Virus record (IMG/VR): IMGVR_UViG_3300020020_000003
Span: 1-64,000 of that record
Direction: 5' to 3' (one strand)
Source of the DNA: a virus
Length of the DNA stretch: 64,000 nucleotides
In this document: positions 31,628 through 41,737 of the stretch, piece after piece
How the letters are laid out: each line of letters opens with the position of its first letter
How positions within the stretch are numbered: the first letter of the stretch is position 1
Translations under genes and position numbers: made by a program
The notes under the pieces: generated by a model
What the model saw: the letters and a program-made list of their open reading frames with translations, nothing else
Told to the model about the DNA's origin: nothing
The model's database searches: none

Positions 31628-32823
31628 TGTCTAGAAGCGCCTGTGCAATTGGCAAGGATGTTGTTCCTGCTTCCTTCAAGGGAGTGGGGTTCCTTTGCAC
31701 TGAAGCCGATGTTGAAGGCGGACGTCGTGGTGCTGAAGGAGAGTTCCCATTCGGCGAAGATACTGCATATGCAGATCTCGGTCGCAAGATACGAGTTTTT
31801 AATCTTACTGCGGCATTCAGAGAAGATGACCATGTATGGGATAGTCAGGCTCTATTCGCAGTCTGTGAAAGTCCGCAGCCTGGTATCCTTGTTCATCCTA
31901 CTCGTGGGACACATCTTGTTGCTTGTCGTAAAGTTAAGGTTAGCGACAAACTGGAAGAAGGAGAAGGTGAGACAACTGCTGAATTAGAATTCGTCGAAGC
32001 TAATCCTGTTGGTACTGGACTTGGCGGATCTCTATTTGGACTCATCTCTGGAGCGGTTCTTGCTATCAGTTCTGAATCATTTAGACGAGATTATACTCCG
32101 ATAAGAATAGCGCATCCATGGATTGTTGATATTGTAGATTCTGCTCAATCTCTTATTACGTCAACACACGATGCCTTGGTTCAGACATTTACTACGGATA
32201 CAAGTTCGTCCCAGTGGCGTGTGGCTCTGAAGATGAAAGAAGTGGCTGGCGATCCTGGGTTGGCGATGTCTGCAGAGGCTGTTGATAAGGCGCTCACTTC
32301 TGGGGTCAATGGAATCACCTACAATGTTCAAGACCCTGAGACAAGATGGCGGATATTGAGAAAGCTTGCCAATAAGGGCGCAGTCACAAGTACACTTCCA
32401 ATTGTTGGAGGTGCGGCTGCGGTAGAGAATTCTTTGTACAGTCGATTTCGTGTATTGACTGGCGTTGCAATGTCTGAGACTGCAATGGCTCGTAAGTATC
32501 CAAATGTTCAGGCAACAAAAGCAGCAATGGATATTGTGTCTGCTGTTCTCGAAGATGAAGCTAAAGTCGCTTACAGTATCTGTGACAATGCTCTGTATCT
32601 TGAGCTGCGAAAGTACATCGTTAATTTTGAAAAAATGATGAACGATCTTTCTTATCGTCTGCCTGGTCTGATAACAGTTAATTTCCATGGTGGAGTTCAT
32701 CCGTTAGTTGCAGCCTACGTAATCTATAACGATTCGAAACGTCACAGGGATCTTGAGCCCAGAAATATAATTGACGCGAATGGACGTTTCGGTCGCCTAG
32801 TTAGAGCGGTTTCTCCAACATGA
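31627..32823 (+). CDS. Mu gpN-like DNA circularization/baseplate protein
   Basis: 398 aa, TAATG coupling. N-terminal ~120 residues (VPASFKGVGFLCTEADVEGG, EFPFGEDTAYADLGRKIRVF, GILVHPTRGTHLVACRKVKV) match the DNA_circ_N domain of Mu gpN. Part of the tail tip/hub. Confidence 0.88.
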   Translation: MSRSACAIGKDVVPASFKGVGFLCTEADVEGGRRGAEGEFPFGEDTAYADLGRKIRVFNLTAAFREDDHVWDSQALFAVCESPQPGILVHPTRGTHLVACRKVKVSDKLEEGEGETTAELEFVEANPVGTGLGGSLFGLISGAVLAISSESFRRDYTPIRIAHPWIVDIVDSAQSLITSTHDALVQTFTTDTSSSQWRVALKMKEVAGDPGLAMSAEAVDKALTSGVNGITYNVQDPETRWRILRKLANKGAVTSTLPIVGGAAAVENSLYSRFRVLTGVAMSETAMARKYPNVQATKAAMDIVSAVLEDEAKVAYSICDNALYLELRKYIVNFEKMMNDLSYRLPGLITVNFHGGVHPLVAAYVIYNDSKRHRDLEPRNIIDANGRFGRLVRAVSPT

Positions 32824-34139
32824 AACCCGTTGTGATTACCGTTGGCGGTTCCGAGCTCACTACGTGGACCGAGATGACTTTGCAGCGTAGCAAAGAAGAG
32901 ATGACTGGAAGTTTATCAGTCACTATCTTTGCTGGTGCTATGCCATCGGGTCCAATGGTTCGAGCGGCAGTAGCCGGCGCAGAGATATTGGTTTATATCG
33001 TTGGGCAACTTGCTTTCACTGGAACTGTTGATAAACGAAAAGGAACAGGGTCGAAGAAAGGTAGAGCTGGGACTAAAGAAAAGGATACCGGTAAAGCTGG
33101 AACTTCGATGTCTACCAATATTGGGCCAGAAGAATATACAATCAAACTCACAGCCCGGGGTAAGACCAAGCGTCTGATCGATAGTTCGCATCAACATCCA
33201 ACTACTAATATGTTGAAACCGACAACTAAAGAAGTCTGCGAAAAATTGATTGAACCATTCAAAGTACAACTCGATTGGAAGGGTGAAACTATTAAGCTAG
33301 ATAAGATGCGCTTTCGCGATGGATCCCGTGTGGTGGATGAACTCAATCGTGTTGCAGTTGAAAATTGTTATTTCATGTATGAGACCCGTGAGGGGAAATT
33401 GTGTGTCACAGACGGTTGCGCTGGGCAGAGCGGCGATCCTTTGATCCTCGGAATTAATATTCTGGAGTTTTCTGCAGAGCAATCCGAAGAGGAACAGAAG
33501 TCAAAGGTTAAAGTGAAGGGTCAGCGTTCTAAGAAAAAGATATGGGGTGAGAAGGCTGTTCTGAAGACTCATAAGGAGATGGAAAATAAGAAGATGAAAT
33601 CATTCGTGCCCCATATCGTTCAACATAATGGGGATGCTGATGAAAAGACATTAGAACGCCGTGCTCGATTTGAAATGAATGCGCGAGCTGCCAAAGGTAA
33701 GAAAATTGAGATTGAAGTATTTCATGTTCAGTCTGAGGGTGGTCCGTGGGATATTGGTAACATGCACTATGTCGAAGTACCGCCCGAAGGTATTTTTGAT
33801 GTATTTGAATGTACTGAATTAACATACACTGTGAATCATGATAAGACAATCAAGACTAAACTAACCTTATCTCCGCCGCCTTCTGGAGGGGCAGATGGTG
33901 CAGCGGGTGGATTTGGACTTAGCAGTATCAATTTCAATACGGGATCTGCACGTAAGTCTCAATCTGGTATAACAATGGCGGAGGGACAATTCCCAGATGC
34001 GTGGTCACCGTTAGATTTGTCTGTTATGCCTTTCATGTCTGCTGCTGAATCTTTAGAACAAATGGCAAAGAGTGAACCGGAGAACCCTCCGAGTCCGCCA
34101 CCTCTTACTTTACCGCCGTGGTTCGGAGAGACTACATGA
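32820..34139 (+). CDS. baseplate hub protein (Mu gpP-like)
   Basis: 439 aa with ATGA overlap. Order after gpN and the content (KPVVITVGGSELTTWTEMTL start, VRAAVAGAEILVYIVGQLAF, TKRLIDSSHQHPTTNMLKPT, DELNRVAVENCYFMYETREG) fit the Mu gpP/T4 gp27-like hub. A lysine-rich region lies around 75-100. The last ~60 residues are low-complexity Pro/Ser. Confidence 0.85.
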   Translation: MKPVVITVGGSELTTWTEMTLQRSKEEMTGSLSVTIFAGAMPSGPMVRAAVAGAEILVYIVGQLAFTGTVDKRKGTGSKKGRAGTKEKDTGKAGTSMSTNIGPEEYTIKLTARGKTKRLIDSSHQHPTTNMLKPTTKEVCEKLIEPFKVQLDWKGETIKLDKMRFRDGSRVVDELNRVAVENCYFMYETREGKLCVTDGCAGQSGDPLILGINILEFSAEQSEEEQKSKVKVKGQRSKKKIWGEKAVLKTHKEMENKKMKSFVPHIVQHNGDADEKTLERRARFEMNARAAKGKKIEIEVFHVQSEGGPWDIGNMHYVEVPPEGIFDVFECTELTYTVNHDKTIKTKLTLSPPPSGGADGAAGGFGLSSINFNTGSARKSQSGITMAEGQFPDAWSPLDLSVMPFMSAAESLEQMAKSEPENPPSPPPLTLPPWFGETT

Positions 34140-34702
34140 CCAGCTTTACTCGTTATCGTGAACGTTCAAGAGATATAAATGACGGCACGGAACGTCATGT
34201 TTGGGGTAAGCAAGAATACATCAAAAATGCAGGTTCGATTATTAAAGTACGAGGAACTGACACTGAAGATCAGGAAGCTGCTGTTCTGAATATCGGAGGT
34301 GTTTCTTTTAACGTTAAAGAGAAATTTAACACTGAGGTTATGCTTCTTGCTTCCTCATCCGACACCACATTGAAGATGGCATTGCTTACTATTCCCAAAG
34401 ATAAGCAACGACGTTGGATGGAAGGACACGGTGGTGTTCAGCATCCGACAGATGATACATTTGCTTTGGATTTCAGCGATTCACTTGCTCATCTAACTAA
34501 GAATAAGTTTGCGGTCGGTGAGAAAGGTGAATTCGAAGTCAAGGGTGATAAAGTCTATATCCGTGCTAGTCAAGTAATTATCGAGGGTGAGCTGGTTGTC
34601 AATAAGCTCGTTAAGACACCTCAAGTTGTATCAGGTAAAGAAACCATTCCTGGCTTCGAAGGCAGTAAACAAGCCGAGGCTAAGGATGACGATAATGAAT
34701 GA
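34136..34702 (+). CDS. baseplate spike protein (Mu gp45/gpV-like)
   Basis: 188 aa; start at 34136 with ATGA overlap. OB-like and beta-helical features (VLNIGGVSFNVKEKFNTEVM; repeated VKGDKVYIRASQVIIEGELV), typical of the trimeric membrane-piercing spike. Acidic C-terminus (KQAEAKDDDNE). Confidence 0.8.
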   Translation: MTSFTRYRERSRDINDGTERHVWGKQEYIKNAGSIIKVRGTDTEDQEAAVLNIGGVSFNVKEKFNTEVMLLASSSDTTLKMALLTIPKDKQRRWMEGHGGVQHPTDDTFALDFSDSLAHLTKNKFAVGEKGEFEVKGDKVYIRASQVIIEGELVVNKLVKTPQVVSGKETIPGFEGSKQAEAKDDDNE

Positions 34703-35231
34703 TACGGATTGCCTAACCGGTACGGAGGGGAATCGTCGTATATTCTGGACCACAATGGATTCCTGTGGACGATATAATCTATGTGGAGCGGAATGCTCTA
34801 TACCAGGACTTCAGTATATTGATAAGACAGAAGGTCGAACGATTGCTAATGATGATTGGATTCGAAGCCTTATTTTGAATATTCTTAATACGCGAGCAAG
34901 AAGCGATATCAAGTGTGCAACGCCTGCTGGAACTTATGGACACTGGTCTGAGAGTTACAGAGACGATGGACTTTATATCGGAACCCGTGTCTACAATGTT
35001 GCTGAGAAAGCGTATGCTAAGATTCTAGATGGAGTCAAGGCAATCGGCGCAGCTATCCGTAGCGATATAGGTAAATTGATTATCCTCGAGATAGCTGACG
35101 ACGTTGATGTTGATGTAGTATATCGAGGTCGTTCTCGAGTTGATGTCACAATCACAGTTATGTTGCGTTCCGTTCGTCGAACAGTTAACCTTTCCGGTAC
35201 TTACAGTACCGATACATGGGTATGGAACTGA
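34695..35231 (+). CDS. baseplate protein (Mu gp46-like)
   Basis: 178 aa. Position between spike and gpJ-like protein, and TEGRTIANDDWIRSLILNIL with ...RVDVTITVMLRSVRRTVNLS, match Mu gp46/gpW-type wedge proteins. N-terminus is cysteine-rich (DCLTG, DSCGRYNLCGAECSIPG). Confidence 0.8.
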   Translation: MNDTDCLTGTEGNRRIFWTTMDSCGRYNLCGAECSIPGLQYIDKTEGRTIANDDWIRSLILNILNTRARSDIKCATPAGTYGHWSESYRDDGLYIGTRVYNVAEKAYAKILDGVKAIGAAIRSDIGKLIILEIADDVDVDVVYRGRSRVDVTITVMLRSVRRTVNLSGTYSTDTWVWN

Positions 35232-36454
35232 TGTCCTGCGTCATTCCTAGGCCGGACCCTAAACAACTGTTCGATCAGATTAAGAATCAATTCTCATCGA
35301 CGGTATTGGGTGGCGCGCAAGTTATCCCGGAATCAAACGAATGGTATGTCGTTACTAACGACTATGCCGCCGCTGAACAATATTTCGCAATTGCTGATCA
35401 AATGTGGCGTGAGGCAAACCCAGAGACAGCATGCTGTGATAATCTCTACAAGATGGCAGCGCAGAATGGTGTGTATCCACGTCCACCATCTCATGCTGAA
35501 GGATATGCTAAGCTAACTGGTGTTCCCGAGAGTCCGGTCCCACCATATCTTGAGATCTTAACTGAGATAGGTACATTTGTCTCAGTTGGTTCTGTTCCAC
35601 TTCAATTGTCCTCTGAGGGGAAATTGGTTATTCAGATTCGGGCGTTGACACCTGGATCAGAGATGAATTCAAACGGTACTGTGACTGAAGGAACTTTGGT
35701 TACTCCGGCTCCGGGAATCGATACCGATGTACAGATCTGCGGTGGTCAATTCTGCGGTGGGGCAGGCGAGGAGACCTGCGAGGAGTTTAGAAAGAGATAT
35801 CTTGAACGCCTGGCTTATCAACCGCGCGCCACAATGGCGTGGATCAAAGAAAAGTTTATGGAATACCCGTGTGTATCTCGAGTCTGTATCAGAGAAGGCT
35901 CTTGCTGTCGCTGTACCGCCGACTGTGGTGAATGCGGTTGTAAGAACTGCGGGAACAAGATGGAGTTTTACGTTTTGTTTGACGGAGTTTTCCCCTGTGG
36001 AATTCCTCCTCAACACGTTGTCGATGACATTACAGACTGGATGTTTGGAGAACATCAAGGGTACGGTGAAGGTCAAGTGGAGATAGGTGTGTGCGGACAG
36101 GTATTTGTTCCGAAGCCACTCCCGGTAAATGTCATTATTGATATTGCTGGTTGTCCGAGTACAGCGCAGAAACAGATTATATCTGATTACATTACTGAAT
36201 TATTCTTGAGGATCTGTCCTTCAATGCCGCTTAGGGTCAAACAGATAGATCTTATCATAGCATCTGTTATTGGTCCTGAGATCAATGCTTCAGCTCACTT
36301 TGAAGTAGTCGGATACGAAGATCAGGTTCCTCCATACCCACGAGAAGACGTTTGGGTTACTTCGTGCGGTGATCTTGAGCCGGAATGTGATGTATTGCCA
36401 TGTCTCAATGAGATCACTTATTCTGGGCCTGAATCAATGAGGCCGCCGTGTTGA
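35231..36454 (+). CDS. baseplate J-like protein (Mu gp47-like) with Cys-rich insertion
   Basis: 407 aa, TGATG coupling. Contains the baseplate J core (VPPYLEILTEIGTFVSVGSV, GTVTEGTLVTPAPGIDTDV, ETCEEFRKRYLERLAYQPRA, VSRVCIREGS). Unusual insertion near residues 225-245 (GSCCRCTADCGECGCKNCGN) with eight cysteines in about 20 residues, likely a metal site. About 23 cysteines overall. Forms the wedge of the baseplate. Confidence 0.87.
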   Translation: MSCVIPRPDPKQLFDQIKNQFSSTVLGGAQVIPESNEWYVVTNDYAAAEQYFAIADQMWREANPETACCDNLYKMAAQNGVYPRPPSHAEGYAKLTGVPESPVPPYLEILTEIGTFVSVGSVPLQLSSEGKLVIQIRALTPGSEMNSNGTVTEGTLVTPAPGIDTDVQICGGQFCGGAGEETCEEFRKRYLERLAYQPRATMAWIKEKFMEYPCVSRVCIREGSCCRCTADCGECGCKNCGNKMEFYVLFDGVFPCGIPPQHVVDDITDWMFGEHQGYGEGQVEIGVCGQVFVPKPLPVNVIIDIAGCPSTAQKQIISDYITELFLRICPSMPLRVKQIDLIIASVIGPEINASAHFEVVGYEDQVPPYPREDVWVTSCGDLEPECDVLPCLNEITYSGPESMRPPC

Positions 36455-37392
36455 GATCTTCGCCACCATTGACTGGTCAACCGCCAATGGCGATGATCCC
36501 GGTCACAATACTGGGTGCCGATGGCTGCGTTCCATTTATGGTACCTGAGGAAGATGGCTGTTGTCCTCCTCCTCTTTGTGGGAATGATCTGTGCTGCACA
36601 TTTGTAGCGTTTTTCAATCTACTTCCTTCTGGACCAATGTGGGATTATTGGAAGGCGGCTGCAATCAGTTATTTTGAGCGTAATGAGAATGCAGACGAAT
36701 GTCCTCTTGTTAAGGATCCAGATTGCCCATCTTTGATCTTGCATGCTATCTATACAGTTCTTAGATTGCGCAATGTCGTTCACAATGCACTCTGGCCGGC
36801 TTTCAGAGAGAGCAATCCTGCTACGGCTGTTACTACACTCGATGCACATCTTGCCCGTCTACATTGGGAAGATTGTTACCGTCAACATTGCCGTTCGGTT
36901 CTGCTTGGAGAATTGACTCCTTATGAGATATGGACTGAATGTGGTCCTGTATTCTGCGAAGTCGATTTTCCACCTGAGCTTGAAGCTGCGGTTAAGAAAG
37001 GAATCGTCACTGCCCTAACTAGAGCCAACATGGGAGTGATCAAAAATCTGTGTACTTTGAATTGGATTATCGAACCACTTGGTGCTAAGATTGTACCGAT
37101 CTATCCTCCTTCTGCTCCTGATCAGTCGTTACCTGACGGTTGTGATCCATACGATTGTTCCAATATTGCATTTGAGATTATTCATAGTCAAGATTGGCTC
37201 GAGGGTGTCGGCTCTGGAGATATCTGTGAGCTGAATCAACCTCCCGATAAAGTTCCAGGGATGTGGGATCGCGCTTGTAATAAACCAGCGGGTCTTCCTG
37301 ATCAGATATGGCCAGGAGTATTGGCCGCCGAATGTATCGTTAGATCAATGATGCCTTCGAATTGCCCAGCCAACATCACACGGGGCTGCTGA
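36448..37392 (+). CDS. Mu gp48-like baseplate/tail protein (DUF2313 type), Cys-rich
   Basis: 314 aa, GTG start overlapping the previous stop region. NLLPSGPMWDYWKAAAISYF and ECGPVFCEVDFPPELEAAVK fit the gp48/YmfQ family, which links baseplate and fibres. Twenty cysteines (GDGCC, GNDLCCTFV and others) make it about 6% Cys. Confidence 0.83.
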   Translation: MLRSSPPLTGQPPMAMIPVTILGADGCVPFMVPEEDGCCPPPLCGNDLCCTFVAFFNLLPSGPMWDYWKAAAISYFERNENADECPLVKDPDCPSLILHAIYTVLRLRNVVHNALWPAFRESNPATAVTTLDAHLARLHWEDCYRQHCRSVLLGELTPYEIWTECGPVFCEVDFPPELEAAVKKGIVTALTRANMGVIKNLCTLNWIIEPLGAKIVPIYPPSAPDQSLPDGCDPYDCSNIAFEIIHSQDWLEGVGSGDICELNQPPDKVPGMWDRACNKPAGLPDQIWPGVLAAECIVRSMMPSNCPANITRGC

Positions 37393-37393
37393 A

Positions 37394-38563
37394 ATGCCAG
37401 GTATTTTTCCAGAGATCGAAACCGCAGGTGCAGTCGTTTATCGCGACGCGGCTGGTAATCCAACTCATCCGCCAGAGGTGCAGAATGCTTATCCGCCCTT
37501 GCCTGCATTTCTGTCTAACTGCGAATTGACAGCACTCCCCGCAGACTGTGACGCAAGAATCGAACCGAAGCAGATCAATGCAATCGTTTCGGAGTTACTT
37601 AGCTTTGCAGAATGTCTTGATCCCGATGGACCATGGGATTGTAGTTCGCTCAAGAATCTGTGTGCGTCGTTTACTGCCTGGGGATTGCTCCATCTTAAGT
37701 TTGTCGTTGTCAGTGATACACCTCCCCCAAATCCGCAACCAAATCAATTGTGGTGGGAGAGTGACACCGCTGTTATGTGGCTCTGGTACAACGATGGTAA
37801 CTCGACTCAGTGGGTGAAAGTTAACGGGACTCAGAGTGGTGAGAGCGGAGACGTAGTCCGCGCGGCTAGCGAAACAGAGATGATCGCTGGCGTTACCAAT
37901 GAAGCGTTTGGTACTCCGTTCAATACTATGGCTCTCACTGGGCTTAGGGTTGACCAAATTGATTCTGGGCTGACTCCTAAGATCGTTCCAGCTATTAACG
38001 AGCTAAAGGGAGCAGTCGACGCTTTAGCTGCATCCAGCGAGTTTGTTGGATCGTTTGCTGCAGATGATGGTTCTATCGTCTGGACGGCGACGTCCGGTAT
38101 GACTGGTAACGCATTGCCTACTCCTGCGCTTGCTAATAAGGGATGGTATCTTATCTGCGATACGGCTGGATCAGTTCCTCCTGCAGGTACCATTACTGGT
38201 ATACCAAATTATGAGAAAAGCGATTGGCTGCTTTCCGACGGTGTTGAATGGACGCATCTTCCGTTCGGACCAATGTCTACAGTTACAGCTTCTGCTGTTA
38301 TTGTTTCTCCTGCTGTAGCTGGAGCCGATGATGTTCAGGAAGCCCTCGAAGCACTCGATGCTAAGAATGCAGAACAGGATGCGGCGATTGCTAGTCCTGT
38401 TGTTGCTGTGACAGCTCCTGAATTGACAGGGAATGGGCAAGCTGCTACTCCTATCACTTTTATGGGTATCACAATTGCTCCTAATTCTGCATCTGCACTT
38501 CAAGGTAATGGTCTTTCAACATCTGGGCTCGATCTAGTATTAATCGACGGTGGAACATACTGA
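37394..38563 (+). CDS. tail fibre/collar-type protein (389 aa)
   Basis: Starts MPGIFPEIETAGAVVYRDAA. Contains the PNPQPNQLWWESDTAVMWLW element (also in the next gene as NPAAGQLWWETDSGVLWFY), common in phage fibre modules, and a repeated beta C-terminus with VTAPELTGNGQAATPITFMG. May be the fibre base that contacts gp48-like protein. No chaperone domain at the end. Confidence 0.75.
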   Translation: MPGIFPEIETAGAVVYRDAAGNPTHPPEVQNAYPPLPAFLSNCELTALPADCDARIEPKQINAIVSELLSFAECLDPDGPWDCSSLKNLCASFTAWGLLHLKFVVVSDTPPPNPQPNQLWWESDTAVMWLWYNDGNSTQWVKVNGTQSGESGDVVRAASETEMIAGVTNEAFGTPFNTMALTGLRVDQIDSGLTPKIVPAINELKGAVDALAASSEFVGSFAADDGSIVWTATSGMTGNALPTPALANKGWYLICDTAGSVPPAGTITGIPNYEKSDWLLSDGVEWTHLPFGPMSTVTASAVIVSPAVAGADDVQEALEALDAKNAEQDAAIASPVVAVTAPELTGNGQAATPITFMGITIAPNSASALQGNGLSTSGLDLVLIDGGTY

Positions 38564-38573
38564 GGGCACATAG

Positions 38574-39674
38574 ATGGTCGTACCTATCCAAATCAAAAGA
38601 ACTGCGACTCCTGGTTTTAGTCCGACTGGACTTCGCCCAGGTGAGCTCTCTGTCGAGATGGCTAATCCAACTAGATTGTGGGTAGGTGTTCCATCGTCGA
38701 TTGATCCATCAGAACGAAAATTAATTGGTGGAGGTATTGCTTTAGGTGATGCCCCTCCGATGAATCCCGCAGCCGGACAATTGTGGTGGGAGACTGACTC
38801 TGGGGTTCTCTGGTTCTATTACGACGATGGGAACTCTAAACAATGGGTTCAGGTCAACAGCGGTGGAAATACCGGTGGTGGAGCGACGGGTGAATTCTTG
38901 CCACTTGTTGGTGGTAATATGTCTGGTGATATTATTATCAGTAAAGGAGCTCCGGGTTTATTTCTAAATAATACCGAAGCGTCTGCTGGTGGGCTAGTTG
39001 GTATGCTCAACAGTACACGTCGTTGGATTTTGCAGCCTGGCGACGGGACTGTTGAAGGAGGAGGAAATACAGGAACTAATTTCTTAATCTACCGTTATGA
39101 TGATCTTGGTGTTATCAACGGAACTCCTGTTCTAAAGATAGATCGTTCCACAGGTATTTCAAGATTCAGTTCGCCTATCGAGATCGGTCCTGACCCGATG
39201 CCAACCTTGGCAGCGGGAATCAAAGTCAGTTATCCGGGTACAACTGTTCAGAATGGCATTGCTCTCCGACCAGCAGCAGATGAGAGTACTGCTCTCTTAT
39301 TTTATAATGCTGCTGGAACTGCAATTGGAAACATCTATCAGACAGCACTTACTGTGGCCTACAATACTGGGTCGAGTGGTGAGCATAAGGAAGATCTCAA
39401 GGAGTTTGATTCTGGGCGCATTATTGACAGTACCAATGTTTATGATTTTGCATGGAAAGGAACTACTGATCGAAGTTATGGTGTTATTGCTCAACAAGCA
39501 ATGACAGTTTATCCAATGGCAGTTACTCATGTTAAGATGAGTGAAGGACATGATTACTGGGGTGTTGATTATTCCAAGTATGTCCCTGTTTTGCTTCGAG
39601 AGATGAAATCATTGCGAGAGCGTGTCAGCGAACTTGAATCTGCTCTTTTGAAATTACTTGGGAAGAAAATCTGA
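38574..39674 (+). CDS. tail fibre with S74-type chaperone domain (366 aa)
   Basis: N-terminal QIKRTATPGFSPTGLRPGEL and the QLWW element, middle beta repeats, and a C-terminal intramolecular chaperone (KEDLKEFDSGRIIDSTNVYD, RSYGVIAQQAMTVYP, KYVPVLLREMKSLRERVSEL). The chaperone trimerises the fibre and cuts itself off. Confidence 0.83.
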   Translation: MVVPIQIKRTATPGFSPTGLRPGELSVEMANPTRLWVGVPSSIDPSERKLIGGGIALGDAPPMNPAAGQLWWETDSGVLWFYYDDGNSKQWVQVNSGGNTGGGATGEFLPLVGGNMSGDIIISKGAPGLFLNNTEASAGGLVGMLNSTRRWILQPGDGTVEGGGNTGTNFLIYRYDDLGVINGTPVLKIDRSTGISRFSSPIEIGPDPMPTLAAGIKVSYPGTTVQNGIALRPAADESTALLFYNAAGTAIGNIYQTALTVAYNTGSSGEHKEDLKEFDSGRIIDSTNVYDFAWKGTTDRSYGVIAQQAMTVYPMAVTHVKMSEGHDYWGVDYSKYVPVLLREMKSLRERVSELESALLKLLGKKI

Positions 39675-41737
39675 TGTTTGATTTTCCTTCCGGTCCAGTT
39701 CCAGGTCAGGAATACACGTTAGGTGGCGTGAGCTACGTATGGAACGGATACGGCTGGGCAGTCAAGGTTGAAGAGGATACTGGAGGAGAAGTAATAGACG
39801 CTTATAACAAATCGGAAAGTGATGCTCGATTTGTTAATGTTGCCGGCGATACTATGACCGGTACTCTTCAGATAACAAATGGCGGTGCCTTACGGGTCTA
39901 TGTAGATGCAAACCATCAATTTCAAGCGTATAGTAATGCAGTACTGGGAGCACAACAGAGCGGTATCGGACAAGGTGGTCGTGTTGAAGTATCCAGTGCA
40001 GGTGTTCTGAGTGGGATAAAGACTTATCCCGCATTTCCATCATATAATTTATTGATTACAAATGAGGGTCCAGTAGGTTTTAAACTCGTAAGGCATGATG
40101 CTGGATCGACCCCAACTGATGGAGCACTTACAACATTATTGCAAGTTGATGGAGTAAGAGGAAATGCTAGTCTTGGTGGTGTTGCTCCATCTATATTCAC
40201 CACATATGCTGCTCCTGCGCGTATATTGAATGTGCGAACAGATAACGTACCCAGTGCGATTGCTGTTCTTGATCTTACCGGTAACGCTACGGTAGACTAT
40301 CCTATCGGTCATGTGTCATTTAGTAATCAATCAAATACTGCTGCGGATAAACGAATTGGTGCCATTGGTGTATCACGTTTTGGTAATGATGCTTCAGGAA
40401 AGATGGACTTCCTTGTATGGGAAGCTGGAACGTTTAAGACTGCTTTGAGTATATTTCCGACTGGATTGATAGAAAGCAAAGGTGATATTAAAATTAATAA
40501 GGTACAGCCTGCTCTTATTCTAGATAAGACAACCGATGCAGGAAACGTAATCTATGGACGAAAAAACGGAGTTAGTCGTTGGTATATAAATGTCGGTGCT
40601 GCTGATCCAGAAACTGGAGGTAATGTTGGTTCTGGATTTTATCTAACTCGTTGTGCAGACGATGGAAGTGTTATATCCGATGTTCTAGGTATTAGTCGCG
40701 CTACGGGTGCGATGTCATATTCAGGTGATATTGGAATTAGTGGTAATTTAACTGTCTGGGGTTCAAGCACAAATCTTAATGGACCATCCGGTCAAAGCAC
40801 GTCTCTTAATCTAGCAAAAGCAATTGCTAGCGATGTTTGTCAGTCGTATTTTAATTCAGAAGGTAAAGCTAAATGGCTTGTACGCTGGTGCGATGCTGGC
40901 GAAGGCCACATGAATTTTTATCGTTATAATGCAGATGCATCTGCTATTGTCGGAACACCGATTTCGCTTAACTGGACCAATGGTGATATAAATCTTAATG
41001 CCGGAGTAGGAACGCTCTTGCTTCAAGGAGGCAGCCTCTACGTCGGTCCTACTGCGACATTTGCTTCAGGAGCTCTTTGGGTTCATAATAATACAGCTGA
41101 CGGTACTATCTATCTTGGTAATACAGCAACCTGTTATCTGCAGTCTTCTGGTGGAGCTATGTATCTGAATGGCCCACCTTTAACTATATACCCTCAAGTA
41201 ACAATGAGTGGAATGCTTCTTGCTAATGGTAAGATATCAATCAATTCTAGTACAGGATTAATTGCTAATAGTTCTGGATATCATGCACTAGAAGTTAAAT
41301 CTGCTGGCGTAGGTAACTCAGCATTTATGGCTTTCCACATACCTGGATCATTTGCTGCTAATTTTGGTGTTGATACTGATACATTTTGGAAGGTTGGCGG
41401 ATGGAGTATGGGAGGTGTTGCGCATAAAGTATTCCATGAAGGTGTGTGCCCGAATAATTCCAACTATTTCAAATTGACTAGTGGAATGATGTACGTAATG
41501 GGCACATGTCCTGTTAGTATGGGTAATGGATGGGTTACGTTTCCAGTAGCATTTCCAAATCTGTGCATCGGTGTTGTTGTAACAGGTGTAGCGGCTTTGG
41601 GAGATGGTTCTTCAATTACTTGTAATAGTCAGGCTTTTGAACCTAGTAGATTTTTCTTTCAACCAAGATACATTAACAGTGGCGGTGCTGTCGGAGTAGC
41701 TACTCAGGAATATAGATATATAGCGTGGGGATATTGA
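39674..41737 (+). CDS. tail fibre 1 with WNGYGW anchor (687 aa)
   Basis: TGATG coupling. N-terminus MFDFPSGP...GQEYTLGGVSYVWNGYGWA is the anchor shared with three downstream fibres. Then VNVAGDTMTG repeat units and long beta-rich shaft, ending in a carbohydrate-binding-like head (FPVAFPNLCIGVVVTGVAAL). No S74 chaperone is visible; the following small genes may assist folding. Confidence 0.82.
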   Translation: MFDFPSGPVPGQEYTLGGVSYVWNGYGWAVKVEEDTGGEVIDAYNKSESDARFVNVAGDTMTGTLQITNGGALRVYVDANHQFQAYSNAVLGAQQSGIGQGGRVEVSSAGVLSGIKTYPAFPSYNLLITNEGPVGFKLVRHDAGSTPTDGALTTLLQVDGVRGNASLGGVAPSIFTTYAAPARILNVRTDNVPSAIAVLDLTGNATVDYPIGHVSFSNQSNTAADKRIGAIGVSRFGNDASGKMDFLVWEAGTFKTALSIFPTGLIESKGDIKINKVQPALILDKTTDAGNVIYGRKNGVSRWYINVGAADPETGGNVGSGFYLTRCADDGSVISDVLGISRATGAMSYSGDIGISGNLTVWGSSTNLNGPSGQSTSLNLAKAIASDVCQSYFNSEGKAKWLVRWCDAGEGHMNFYRYNADASAIVGTPISLNWTNGDINLNAGVGTLLLQGGSLYVGPTATFASGALWVHNNTADGTIYLGNTATCYLQSSGGAMYLNGPPLTIYPQVTMSGMLLANGKISINSSTGLIANSSGYHALEVKSAGVGNSAFMAFHIPGSFAANFGVDTDTFWKVGGWSMGGVAHKVFHEGVCPNNSNYFKLTSGMMYVMGTCPVSMGNGWVTFPVAFPNLCIGVVVTGVAALGDGSSITCNSQAFEPSRFFFQPRYINSGGAVGVATQEYRYIAWGY

